In this document: piece by piece, positions 34,772 through 43,310 of the stretch | How the letters are laid out: each line of letters opens with the position of its first letter | How positions within the stretch are numbered: the stretch's first letter is position 1 | Origin: a candidate division TM6 bacterium GW2011_GWF2_32_72 | GTDB lineage: Bacteria > Babelota > Babeliae > Babelales > GWF2-32-72 | Length of the DNA stretch: 64,000 nt | NCBI GenBank assembly: GCA_000989525.1 | Contig: LBON01000003.1 | Span: forward strand, 1 to 64,000 | Reading direction: 5' to 3' | Made by a program: the position numbers and the translations under genes | Notes under the pieces: generated by a model | The model's input: the letters and a program-made list of their open reading frames with translations, nothing else | Told to the model about the DNA's origin: nothing | Databases searched by the model: none

Positions 34772-36025
34772 ATGCAACAACATAAAATTTACCCCGTCAT
34801 ATTCATCTTGTTTATAAATATTTCTATCATAACTCTTGATAATGCACATTTTTATCGCGCAACATCCTTTTGGTTTGAACCTCGACTTGAAAAAAAAGGA
34901 CTAACATCCCTGGATGTAAACATACAAACAGGAAGCACTCAAAAGGGCCAAGATTACAAAGGACAACAAAGCAATATTTTAAATATTTATGGTAAATATA
35001 ATATGCACAAGCTTGGTTGCGGAATAGAATCTGTAGAAAAAAGAAAGACACCAAACGCAATCATTTTGGATAATCTATGCAAAGTTGAATCGCAAAACTG
35101 CTCTTTTGGAGAATTGTTATTTTCCGGAAAATTTAATATTACAGAAGCCCAACTAAATTTATACCAAAACATTGCAAATGGCTTTTTTATCCAAATTTTT
35201 GTTCCAATTAGAAAATTAGGTATAAATAAAATATCATATACCGATCAAACACAGGACAAAAATAACCCTGAATGGCAAGCTTTTTTAAATAACTTTCAAA
35301 ATATCTTATCAGAATATCAACTTTCTATTTGCCCAACGGACCAATCTGGATTTGGAGACAGCACACTTGCAGTTGGATGGACATGGAGTAATGAAAATAC
35401 AGACATGTTAGATTTTATAGATTCAACAATAGAAATTGGACTTTTAATGCCAACGGGAAAACAGCAAAGCACAAAAAAAGTCTTTTCCATGCCTCTTGGC
35501 TACAACGGCCACTGGGGGACATATTTAAGCTTCTCATTAGGTATAGGAATTTATGATTGGATAACTTTTGGAACCCACATAGATTCCATTTTTTTTGCCA
35601 GTAAACTAAAAAATACCCGCTTAAAAACAGATATTTGCCAAAGTGGCATGATTAAACTTGGAACAGATTTTGCACGAATAGAAAAAGAACCAATCTGGAA
35701 CCTGGCCCTTTTTGCAAAAGCAGATCATATGATAAAAGGGCTTTCTTTTTGGCTTGGATACACAAAAAGTATCAAATACGAAGATAATGTAATCCCCAGA
35801 AACAGTAATATATATCCCAAAACTATAGTTAACTCAGATTTAGAATTAAGTGGTTGGGAATCCAATACCATAAATTTAGGATTAGAATATGATTTTTCAA
35901 AAGAAAAATATCTAGCAGGACTTCGCATCGGTGGATTTGCAAACATCCCGTTTGGTGGCAAAAAATGTTTTTTAACTTCTATGGTTGGCATCTCAACAGG
36001 CTTAGATTTAGCCTGGAAATTTTAA
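34772..36025 (+). CDS. Outer-membrane barrel-like protein, distant relative of the Cys-loop family
   Basis: 417 aa with an N-terminal signal-like segment (IYPVIFILFINISIITLDN). Alternating hydrophobic beta-type stretches run through the protein, and it ends in a terminal aromatic strand (STGLDLAWKF). The middle has LLMPTGKQQST...FSMPLGYNGHWGTYLSFSLG, which parallels the barrel-family block APTGN...FEP..GNG.HWELGG. GFGDSTLAVGW parallels ADLRAELGW. It is therefore probably a remote fifth member, shorter and without the signature or the Cys loop. Possible promoter: TTGACA at 34706-34711. Function unknown. Confidence 0.6.
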   Translation: MQQHKIYPVIFILFINISIITLDNAHFYRATSFWFEPRLEKKGLTSLDVNIQTGSTQKGQDYKGQQSNILNIYGKYNMHKLGCGIESVEKRKTPNAIILDNLCKVESQNCSFGELLFSGKFNITEAQLNLYQNIANGFFIQIFVPIRKLGINKISYTDQTQDKNNPEWQAFLNNFQNILSEYQLSICPTDQSGFGDSTLAVGWTWSNENTDMLDFIDSTIEIGLLMPTGKQQSTKKVFSMPLGYNGHWGTYLSFSLGIGIYDWITFGTHIDSIFFASKLKNTRLKTDICQSGMIKLGTDFARIEKEPIWNLALFAKADHMIKGLSFWLGYTKSIKYEDNVIPRNSNIYPKTIVNSDLELSGWESNTINLGLEYDFSKEKYLAGLRIGGFANIPFGGKKCFLTSMVGISTGLDLAWKF

Positions 36026-36450
36026 GTAAATTCATTATCCAACAACGAATCTAATTCATATGCAACAAATTTTACACAAAAAGACAGACTCGCAATTTCA
36101 TATGGATTCAAAAAATGAACTGTCAAAATAAGTTCTTCCAATTTTTGTAAAGAATCCAAAAAAAATTCTAATTCATCAGAAAACACCGGGGACTTAGATC
36201 TTTTGATCTTAGTCACTAAATAACAAACATCTATTACTTCCTCAACAACCCAATTTTTAGCAAGCATAGAATTTTCTAAATGCCTAACCTTCCATAAGCC
36301 CGAATTTAATTCAATAAGCCTTCGATTTAATTTTTTAACAACAGTTTCTGGAAATGGGTCCATAAAATTTATAATCCTAGAATGTGAATTATAAAAACCA
36401 GAAACCACAAATATTAAAAGAAATAATTTAACTTTTAGACGTTTTATCAT
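36022..36450 (-). CDS. Small exported helical protein, unknown
   Basis: 142 aa from the ATG at 36450, which has AGGGGGA upstream; ten further codons are open to 36480. The signal peptide/TM segment (RLKVKLFLLIFVVSGFYNSH) is followed by helical sequence (VVKKLNRRLIELNSGLWKVR; LEFFLDSLQKLEELILTVHF). No family recognised. It converges tail to tail with the barrel-like gene, overlapping by 4 bp. Confidence 0.6.
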   Translation of the reverse strand: MIKRLKVKLFLLIFVVSGFYNSHSRIINFMDPFPETVVKKLNRRLIELNSGLWKVRHLENSMLAKNWVVEEVIDVCYLVTKIKRSKSPVFSDELEFFLDSLQKLEELILTVHFLNPYEIASLSFCVKFVAYELDSLLDNEFT

Positions 36451-36565
36451 AATTCCCCCTACCTTTCTCCTCTCTTTCATCTTAAATCATCTCATTACCC
36501 CCAGTCAAACAATATCCCAAATATGAGCGATAAATATTTCTATAAGGCAACTTTTAAAACAAAAA

Positions 36566-36596
36566 AACGGCAGACTTTTTAGGTCTACCGTTAAAA
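36566..36596 (-). terminator. Terminator of ssb
   Basis: AACGGCAGAC and GTCTACCGTT form a 10-bp stem with one mismatch; T's follow on the minus strand. Confidence 0.7.
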
Positions 36597-36613
36597 TTTA
36601 TTAAAAAACTAAA

Positions 36614-37147
36614 CTAAAAAGGCAAGTCATCCTGGAAAGGCGGCTCATCATTAAAGCTCATCTCTGCATTTTCAGCAGAAACCTTTGGTTTAACGCTTTT
36701 TTTTCTAACTAATGAATCAACTTGGTCAAACAAATTTTTTTCTTGAGAGGCAGAAACCGTTGAGGTTGAAGCAGATCTTGAAGAAGAGCTGTAATCTGAT
36801 TGTTCATCCGAGGCACCACTATTCAAAAAGACTACACGATCAGCGACAATAAATATTTTATTTCTTTTTTGACCATCTTTGTCTTCCCAAGAATCAAACT
36901 TTAACCGGCCTTCAACCAAAACAGGTCTACCTTTGGTAAGATACTTTGAGCAACTTTCTGCCTGCGGACCCCAAACATCTACGTCAATAAAGCAAACTTC
37001 TTGAATTAAATCGCCACTTTGTCTGTTCTTATACTCACGGTTTGAAGCCAATCCTAACCTACAAACAGATTGACCAGAACTTAATTGTTTATTTTCTGGG
37101 TCTCGAGTCAAATTACCAACCATAATCACTCTATTATATCCAGCCAT
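36614..37147 (-). CDS. ssb: Single-stranded DNA-binding protein
   Basis: 177 aa. The OB-fold starts MAGYNRVIMVGNLTRDPENK and includes VDVWGPQAESCSKYLTKGRP and VLVEGRLKFDSWEDKDGQKR. A Ser-rich linker follows. The C-terminus MSFNDEPPFQDDLPF is the DDxPF tail that recruits repair and replication proteins. Normal length. It stands 95 bp after a small exported protein gene and ends at its own terminator. Confidence 0.97.
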   Translation of the reverse strand: MAGYNRVIMVGNLTRDPENKQLSSGQSVCRLGLASNREYKNRQSGDLIQEVCFIDVDVWGPQAESCSKYLTKGRPVLVEGRLKFDSWEDKDGQKRNKIFIVADRVVFLNSGASDEQSDYSSSSRSASTSTVSASQEKNLFDQVDSLVRKKSVKPKVSAENAEMSFNDEPPFQDDLPF

Positions 37148-37242
37148 TTTGACCTTTCTAAATATTATTAAACAACTTATTTTAAATTAACGTTAACTAA
37201 AAAAGTATCTTAAAAAAATATATTTGCAAGAAGATCAAATGT

Positions 37243-37614
37243 TTACTTTTGAACCTTTTTTTTCAAGATTTTTAAATCTTGATTAAGATCAGAAACCATT
37301 TCATCCAAGCGTTTTTTTACTTCATCCAAAGATTTTAAATACTCTTCTAACTGTTCCTTAGATGCATCAGCCATAAATGTTCCCTTTTCTAAAACTACGA
37401 GTTCTTTTGTTTGATCAACCAAAAATGGTTGAAACTCTGAAATTACACCCAAACACTCAGACATTTTTTTTAAAATCACTTCAAAATTATTGCCTATGTC
37501 TTCCCTTAAACTTGAAACCGTAACCTTATTTTTGCCATTGGAAGGAAGTAAAAAATTAGCATCAATGGATAAAATAGTTACCAACAAAGGAAAAACAAAT
37601 AATTTTTTTTTCAT
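37243..37614 (-). CDS. Small secreted coiled-coil protein, unknown
   Basis: 123 aa. The signal peptide (MKKKLFVFPLLVTILSIDAN) is followed by heptad-rich helices; the C-terminus (LKSLDEVKKRLDEMVSDLNQ, DLKILKKKVQK) is clearly coiled-coil. It begins 2 bp after the pgsA stop, so it is co-translated with pgsA. No family recognised. Confidence 0.65.
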   Translation of the reverse strand: MKKKLFVFPLLVTILSIDANFLLPSNGKNKVTVSSLREDIGNNFEVILKKMSECLGVISEFQPFLVDQTKELVVLEKGTFMADASKEQLEEYLKSLDEVKKRLDEMVSDLNQDLKILKKKVQK

Positions 37615-37616
37615 CT

Positions 37617-38213
37617 TTATCTTTCAAAAAAACGAGCCATTTTAAAGCCAATAACAAAATATTGCCCCAAAATAATAATATTCATAACAACAATCAACCA
37701 AAATAAAAACAAACAAACCCAAGCAGAAGGCCAATTTAAAAAATTTAAAAAGAATATAAATACAAAAAAAACAACTTGCAAAAAACCAGTAAATTTAGAA
37801 AGCCTAGTTGGCGCAACAGTCAATGTCTTTCTATAAAAATAAAGATAAATTGCACCGCCTAAAATTATCACCTCTTTAATCAAAATCAAAAATAAAAACC
37901 AAACCGGCACAAAAAATAAAGAATATTTTGAAAAAACAATAGAAATAACACAAGCCAACAATAAAAATTTATCAACGATAGGATCTAAACAAGCCCCCAA
38001 GAAAGTTTGCTGATTAAATCTTCTAGCTATAAACCCATCTAACCCATCAGTTATAGACGCCGTAAGAAACAACCAAAATGCTGTATTCCAATTACCCAAC
38101 ATAATGGCCATAAAAATAAATGGAACTAAAAAAAAACGTAACAAACTCAACAACGTCGGAATTGTTATTCTTCGCTCATCTTTTGCGATACTGTAAAACC
38201 AGCTAAACATCAA
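37617..38213 (-). CDS. pgsA: CDP-alcohol phosphatidyltransferase, PgsA-like
   Basis: 198 aa, hydrophobic, with about five TM segments. The catalytic motif DGLDGFIARRFNQQTFLGAC then LDPIVDK matches the family pattern DG-x2-AR-x8-G-x3-D-x3-D. Near the N-terminus TIPTLLSLLRFFLVPFI is typical of phosphatidylglycerophosphate synthase, which makes PG-phosphate from CDP-diacylglycerol and glycerol-3-phosphate. Cardiolipin synthase of the same superfamily cannot be excluded. Confidence 0.88.
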   Translation of the reverse strand: MMFSWFYSIAKDERRITIPTLLSLLRFFLVPFIFMAIMLGNWNTAFWLFLTASITDGLDGFIARRFNQQTFLGACLDPIVDKFLLLACVISIVFSKYSLFFVPVWFLFLILIKEVIILGGAIYLYFYRKTLTVAPTRLSKFTGFLQVVFFVFIFFLNFLNWPSAWVCLFLFWLIVVMNIIILGQYFVIGFKMARFFER

Positions 38214-38410
38214 AATCCCTAATTAAAATTTATAAAAAATCTTAGTAAATCAATCTATTAAAATAAAAAAAGCTCCAATTTTGCGACACCATCAAGGTTT
38301 TCAACTCATAAAAAAGGAACTTTTTTTACGCTGTCAATTGTAAAAATAAATGAAAGAAAAGTCTATTTTAATTCTAATACCATCTTGCAGATTTAATTTT
38401 TTCCTATAAT

Positions 38411-38446
38411 AAAAAAGAGCCACGGATTTTTTCCCGGGCTCTTTTT
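38411..38446 (-). terminator. Terminator of mnmA
   Basis: AAAAAGAGCC (38412-38421) pairs with GGCTCTTTTT (38437-38446); on the minus strand a T-run follows the stem. Confidence 0.8.
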
Positions 38447-38478
38447 ATACGGAACTAATTTCAAATTTAAGGATATTA

Positions 38479-39552
38479 TTATTTACCACCATTTAGAGAT
38501 TCATCTATTACTCCTGAACCTACACACTCATCACCTTTGTAAAAAACAGCAAATTGACCTGATGCAATACCTTGGTCTTGCTCATCAATTTTTACTAAAG
38601 CTCTGTCTTCAGATAAAAAATCAAGTTTACAATTATAAATTTGTGCCCCATGACGCAGTTTTACCTGCAATTGCTCACCTGTTTTAGGTTTTTGAGAAAT
38701 CCAATTAAAACCAGAAACAACAAATTCATCTCTAAATTTATCCTTTGAAAAATAATTTTTAGACATATAAACAACATTTTTTTCAGGATCTTTAGCAACA
38801 ACATACCAAGGGCCGCCACCCAAACCGCTACCTCTTCTTTGGCCAATAGTGTAGTACCAAAAACCTGCGTGTTCTTTTAATTTTTTACCAGTTTCAAATT
38901 CAATTATATCACCAGGCAATTCACCTAAATGATATTTCAAAAATTCATCAAATTTTAATTTACCCAAAAAACAAATTCCTTGGCTATCCTTTCTGACCTT
39001 ATTTGGAAGATCAAAACGTTGAGCCAATTCACGAACTTGCCCCTTATTATACTCACCAAGAGGAAACAAAGCCTTTGAAAGTTGTGCTTGGCTCAAATGA
39101 GAAAGAAAATAAGTTTGATCTTTAATTGGATCTGGTGTCATTTTTAACAAATACCTACCATCTTTTTCTTCAACCCGAGCATAGTGACCAGTAGCCACCT
39201 TTTCAAATTCAGGCGAAATTTTATCAAAAAACGCACCAAATTTGACCCTTTGATTACATAAAATGTCAGGATTTGGCGTTCTGCCAGCCTTAACTTCCGA
39301 AATAGTATAAGAAACAACTCTATCCCAATACTCTTTTTGAAGAGATATGACCTCCAAAGGCACACCTGCTTGTTCACAAACAGCTTTTGCGTAGCTTAAA
39401 TCCTCTTCCCAAGGACACTCCCCTAAAAAGGACAATTCATCTTCAAGCCAAATTTTTAAGTAAAAAGCAGTCAAATCATGCCCTTGATCTTTCAAAAGCC
39501 TCAATGCAACAGAGCTATCAACTCCGCCAGAGACTAAAACAGCTATTTTCAT
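38479..39552 (-). CDS. mnmA: tRNA 2-thiouridylase MnmA
   Basis: 357 aa. It thiolates U34 of tRNA-Lys, -Glu and -Gln. The PP-loop SGGVDSSVALRLL is at residues 8-20. The first catalytic Cys is in TPNPDILCNQRVKFG, and the second in DSQGICFLGKLKF. ATGHYARV and DQTYFLSHL are also family blocks. The tRNA-Lys at 48290 has a CTT anticodon and would not be a target; a UUU isoacceptor elsewhere would. Stand-alone gene with terminator. Confidence 0.96.
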   Translation of the reverse strand: MKIAVLVSGGVDSSVALRLLKDQGHDLTAFYLKIWLEDELSFLGECPWEEDLSYAKAVCEQAGVPLEVISLQKEYWDRVVSYTISEVKAGRTPNPDILCNQRVKFGAFFDKISPEFEKVATGHYARVEEKDGRYLLKMTPDPIKDQTYFLSHLSQAQLSKALFPLGEYNKGQVRELAQRFDLPNKVRKDSQGICFLGKLKFDEFLKYHLGELPGDIIEFETGKKLKEHAGFWYYTIGQRRGSGLGGGPWYVVAKDPEKNVVYMSKNYFSKDKFRDEFVVSGFNWISQKPKTGEQLQVKLRHGAQIYNCKLDFLSEDRALVKIDEQDQGIASGQFAVFYKGDECVGSGVIDESLNGGK

Positions 39553-39785
39553 TTACAAACCCTTCAAAATTCCTTTTAAAACACATTAAATACGATTAAA
39601 TCAATCATTCTTACATTAAATTTAAACAATATGAGCAGGTCGTTGTTTTTATTAAACTACATGTTAAGATAAGTATATCAAGTATTTTAAATAAAATAAC
39701 TTAGGGGGCACTTTAGATTCAAAACCTCTTAGCATTTGTTTCTAAGAAACTCCAGCCTCCTAAGAAAAATAAAGATTAAACAACA

Positions 39786-40622
39786 ATGCTAAATAAATTT
39801 AAATTAATTACCCTTGTTGGCCTCTGCTCAACAGGTTTACTATTTGGAAGCAATTACATTCCCAATCAATGGCCATATTCTGATTACAATGACCTTACAA
39901 TGGCGCCAAGTTTTGAACAAACTTCCAATGTTTACCAGCCTTTTTCTGGTAGTTGTTCTGAGTTTGACGTTTCTGATGCATTATTTCGTGGTTATAATGC
40001 GTTAGACAATGATGCAACCGGTGATGATATTTCAGCCGAATTGTTATTTGGAAGCGATAAACATTCACACAGTCCTTATCAGTGGCAAAGTTCTGATTAC
40101 GTTAACCTTCCAATGGCACCAAGATTTGAACAAACTTCCGATAATTGCCAACCTTATTCTAAGCCTTATATTGTGTTTGACCTTTCCAATGTGTTTTTTT
40201 ACAATTCCAAAGCATTAAAAAATAAGGCAAAAGAGGTTATTCTTGAACCAACACCACAAAAAAACCAAACTGATAATTCAATAAATAACCCAGAAGAAAC
40301 AAATAATATATATCTAAATGAAATGCCATGTTCATATTGCGATAACAATGAAATTTTATATAAAATTAAAGACCTTAGAAAACATATAAAAAAAAATCAT
40401 CCCGGCAAAAAACCATATGCTTGTAATTGGCCCGGATGCAATAAGATTTTTAAGCACCCACAATCTTTAAACCAACATAAGCCAATACATAACGGCACAA
40501 AGCTAGAATGTCCTATATGTTTTTTTGAAACATATATACAGTACCGATTAAAAAATCATATGAAAAAACACGATGGCACAATACAAAAAGGTGCAGTATG
40601 TAGTGATGACATGGGTCATTAA
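39786..40622 (+). CDS. Secreted protein with three eukaryotic-type C2H2 zinc fingers
   Basis: 278 aa. The signal peptide (MLNKFKLITLVGLCSTGLLF, cleavage near GS) is followed by a ~38-residue direct repeat (about 28-67 and 99-138; MAPxFEQTS in both) and a polar linker. Three zinc fingers follow: C182-x2-C185...H200-x4-H205; C213-x4-C218-x12-H231-x3-H235; C242-x2-C245-x12-H258-x3-H262. The linker HPGKKPYAC between fingers 1 and 2 resembles the eukaryotic TGEKPYxC linker. C2H2 arrays with this spacing bind DNA or RNA in eukaryotes. With a signal peptide the protein is a candidate host-directed nucleic-acid-binding effector (inference). A GG-rich block, not a clear SD, precedes ATG. Confidence 0.75.
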   Translation: MLNKFKLITLVGLCSTGLLFGSNYIPNQWPYSDYNDLTMAPSFEQTSNVYQPFSGSCSEFDVSDALFRGYNALDNDATGDDISAELLFGSDKHSHSPYQWQSSDYVNLPMAPRFEQTSDNCQPYSKPYIVFDLSNVFFYNSKALKNKAKEVILEPTPQKNQTDNSINNPEETNNIYLNEMPCSYCDNNEILYKIKDLRKHIKKNHPGKKPYACNWPGCNKIFKHPQSLNQHKPIHNGTKLECPICFFETYIQYRLKNHMKKHDGTIQKGAVCSDDMGH

Positions 40623-40666
40623 AAAACCACGTAAAGACACAACATAATAAAGAATGGTTAAAAACA

Positions 40667-40720
40667 ATGATTAATAAATTTAAATTCATATCCAACAAGA
40701 AGTCATCACAAAATAATTAA
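40667..40720 (+). pseudogene. Possible copy of the 5' end of the zinc-finger gene
   Basis: ATG plus 16 codons then stop. AACAATGATTAATAAATTTA resembles the zinc-finger gene's start over about 30 bp, giving MINKFKFIS against MLNKFKLIT. AT-rich sequence makes chance possible. Confidence 0.3.
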
Positions 40721-40730
40721 ATATAAAAAA

Positions 40731-41333
40731 CTATAAACACGAAACTTTATCTATAGCTTGAGAAATAACATCTTGCGCAAAATGTTTACCCTGAACATAT
40801 AAAATAAGATCAATTAAAAGTCTAAATGCGCCACATCCACCACACTTGGGCACAACAAAATCAGAGGCTTCTTGAATATAAAAAAGAGCTGTGTCTGGAG
40901 ATGCAAATAAACAAACATTTTTCTTTACCTGAATATCTAAAACATCATCCCCAAAATATAATGTTTCTTCACAATTTAAATTATGCATTTTTTGCATCTT
41001 TTCAACATATTGAACTTTATTTTTCATAACACCTTGGTAAAGCATATTTGCAGGAATATTTCGGTCTTTAGCCATTTCAATTGTAGCAATACTATCTCTC
41101 CCACTAATCACCCCAACCAACAATCCTTGCTCTTGAGCAAGAGCAATTCCATAACCATCTTGAACAGAAAAATTCTTAAATTCATCACCACTTTCAGAAA
41201 AATAAATGTACCCTTCTGTTAATGTTCCATCCACATCTGTGATTATCATTTTTACTTTTTTTAATCTTTCTACAACTTTACAATTGTTTACCATTGCCTT
41301 AAACCACAATCCTGCATCTCTTTGTATAAACAT
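40731..41333 (-). CDS. kdsC: HAD-family phosphatase, KdsC-like (KDO-8-phosphate phosphatase)
   Basis: 200 aa. Motif I is IITDVDGTLTEGYIYFSESG, motif II is GVISGRDS, and motif III is LYFGDDVLDIQVKKNVCLF. The small C0-type layout and CGGCGAFRLLIDLIL at the end match KdsC (KDO-8-P to KDO) or the related YrbI. KDO is needed for lipopolysaccharide inner core, which agrees with an outer membrane. The N-terminal ~28 residues precede motif I as in longer KdsC proteins. SD GAGG precedes ATG. It is last in the tkt-dehydrogenase operon with an 11-bp gap. Confidence 0.8.
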   Translation of the reverse strand: MFIQRDAGLWFKAMVNNCKVVERLKKVKMIITDVDGTLTEGYIYFSESGDEFKNFSVQDGYGIALAQEQGLLVGVISGRDSIATIEMAKDRNIPANMLYQGVMKNKVQYVEKMQKMHNLNCEETLYFGDDVLDIQVKKNVCLFASPDTALFYIQEASDFVVPKCGGCGAFRLLIDLILYVQGKHFAQDVISQAIDKVSCL

Positions 41334-41344
41334 CTTTTTTTCCT

Positions 41345-42310
41345 CTAAATAATATTAACAGGTGTTATAGCCTTACCACCACGCAACACAGCATCAACAT
41401 TTTGCGCAACAACTAAAGACATTGAATTTCTAGCCTCTTGAGTTGCTGATGCAACATGTGGTGTTAAAATAATATTTTTTAAATTTAATAATTTTTCTGT
41501 AATTTTAGGTTCAAATTCATAAACATCTATTGCAGCACCCGCAATTAAATTATTATCAAGAGCTTCTGCTAGATCTTTTTCATTAACAACTGGTCCTCGG
41601 GATGTATTAATTAAGAAGGCACTTTTTTTCATCTTTTTAATTTGTTTTAAATCTATTAGATGATGCGTGGATGGAAATAATGGAACATGCAACGTTACAA
41701 TGTCAGATTGTGCAAGCAATTCATCCAGATTCATAAATGTTGCACAATGATCTTTTTCAAACTCTTTATTTGGCGCAACATCTGTATATAAAATTTTCAT
41801 ATCAAAACCACGATTTGCAATTTTTGCCACGCGAGTTCCAATATGACCTAAACCAACAATACCTAAAGTTTTTTCGCGCAATTCCATGCCCAACAAAAGT
41901 TCCGGCTCCCACCCTTTATAAAAACCCGCACGAATAAATTTATCTGCTTCTACAATTTTACGTGTAATATTCAACATCAAACCAATTGTAAATTCTGCAA
42001 CAGCTTCTGAAGATGTTCCAGGAGTATTTGTCACAATAATATTTTTACTTGTTGCACCCTTTAAATCGATGTTATCAAAACCAACCGCATAATTTGCAAT
42101 AATTTTAAGTTGCTTGTTCGCAGCATCAATAACTTCTTTATCTATAAGATCAGAAAGCAAAGAAATCAAAGCGTCATACTTTTTTACAGCACTAATTAAT
42201 TCTTGTTTTGTTGGTTTATTTTCACTAACAACAATTTCATATCCCTTACTTTTTAAAACGTCTAAACCTTCACCAGGGATTGGATATGTAACAAATATTT
42301 TTTTATTCAT
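41345..42310 (-). CDS. D-2-hydroxyacid dehydrogenase (GyaR/SerA-type)
   Basis: 321 aa. The NAD-binding motif is LGIVGLGHIGTRVAKIA. The catalytic Arg is in LINTSRGPVVNEKDLAEAL, the Glu in IDVYEFEP, and the His in ILTPHVASAT. This is a full-length member of the family of glyoxylate/hydroxypyruvate reductases and 3-phosphoglycerate dehydrogenases without ACT domain. The substrate cannot be fixed from sequence. Its start overlaps the stop of the transketolase C-half by 8 bp, so it is coupled to it. Confidence 0.9.
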   Translation of the reverse strand: MNKKIFVTYPIPGEGLDVLKSKGYEIVVSENKPTKQELISAVKKYDALISLLSDLIDKEVIDAANKQLKIIANYAVGFDNIDLKGATSKNIIVTNTPGTSSEAVAEFTIGLMLNITRKIVEADKFIRAGFYKGWEPELLLGMELREKTLGIVGLGHIGTRVAKIANRGFDMKILYTDVAPNKEFEKDHCATFMNLDELLAQSDIVTLHVPLFPSTHHLIDLKQIKKMKKSAFLINTSRGPVVNEKDLAEALDNNLIAGAAIDVYEFEPKITEKLLNLKNIILTPHVASATQEARNSMSLVVAQNVDAVLRGGKAITPVNII

Positions 42311-43310
42311 TTTTTAATCCTTTTTTATTCAAAAGATCCATAACAGCATTAACAATATCCTGACTTGTTAATCCATATTTTTTTAATAGTTCATACGGAT
42401 CACCAGATTCACCAAATTTATCCTGCATGCCCATCATTTTAATCGCAAAAGAATAATTATCCTCTTGGGCCAACATCTCTAAAATTGCGCTACCCATCCC
42501 ACCTGCAACTTGGTGCTCTTCTACAGTCACCAAACATTTAGTTTTATTTAAAGAGCTAATTATTGTTTTTTTATCAAGCGGTTTAATACTTGGACAATTA
42601 ATTACTTCAACATCTATTTTATTTTTAAAAAGTTCTTCTGCCGCCTTTAGTGCCTCATACATTAGATAACCACAAGAAATAATGGTCGCATCTGAGCCTT
42701 CTCTAAAAACTTGCGCCTTACCAATAGCAAAAGGAGTTTCTTCTGTTGTAAAGATAGGAGATTTTATTCTTCCAAATCGAATATAAACGGGTGAATTTAT
42801 TTTTGCAGCCTCCATCACCGCTTTTTTAGTTTCAATTTCATCACACGGAGCTAAAACAACCATATTTGGTAAAACACGCGTAATTGCAATATCTTCTAAT
42901 GCCTGATGAGTCGCACCATCTGGACCAACAGAAATACCTGCATGTGCGCCTATAATTTTAACATTCCAATTATTATAACAAACAGATACTCGAATTTGAT
43001 CCCAGTTTCTTCCTGGATTAAAAACAGCATAAGATGAACAAAAAGGAATAAAACCTTCTGCCGCCAGTCCCGCACCTATTCCAGCCATGTTTTGTTCAGC
43101 AACGCCAACTTCAATAAACCGTTCTGGATATTCATTTTTAAAAAATTCTGACCTTGTTGATTCTGCAAGATCACAACACAAAACAACAACATTTTTATCT
43201 AAGTTACCAGCTTCAAGAACACCTTTACCATAGCCATCTCGCTGGGAACCAATTTCAATATTTGGTGAAAATAAATTTGTATTTAACGTTTGATTATATT
43301 TTTTATTCAT
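42303..43310 (-). CDS. Transketolase, C-terminal subunit
   Basis: 335 aa. It holds the pyrimidine-binding and C-terminal domains: IEVGVAEQNMAGIGAGLAAE, HAGISVGPDGATHQALEDIA, VVLAPCDEIETKKAV and VTVEEHQVAGGMGSAI. With the N-terminal subunit it forms a split transketolase that exchanges two-carbon units in the non-oxidative pentose-phosphate pathway. Overlap of ATGA with the upstream subunit (43307-43310) indicates translational coupling. Confidence 0.93.
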   Translation of the reverse strand: MNKKYNQTLNTNLFSPNIEIGSQRDGYGKGVLEAGNLDKNVVVLCCDLAESTRSEFFKNEYPERFIEVGVAEQNMAGIGAGLAAEGFIPFCSSYAVFNPGRNWDQIRVSVCYNNWNVKIIGAHAGISVGPDGATHQALEDIAITRVLPNMVVLAPCDEIETKKAVMEAAKINSPVYIRFGRIKSPIFTTEETPFAIGKAQVFREGSDATIISCGYLMYEALKAAEELFKNKIDVEVINCPSIKPLDKKTIISSLNKTKCLVTVEEHQVAGGMGSAILEMLAQEDNYSFAIKMMGMQDKFGESGDPYELLKKYGLTSQDIVNAVMDLLNKKGLKNE

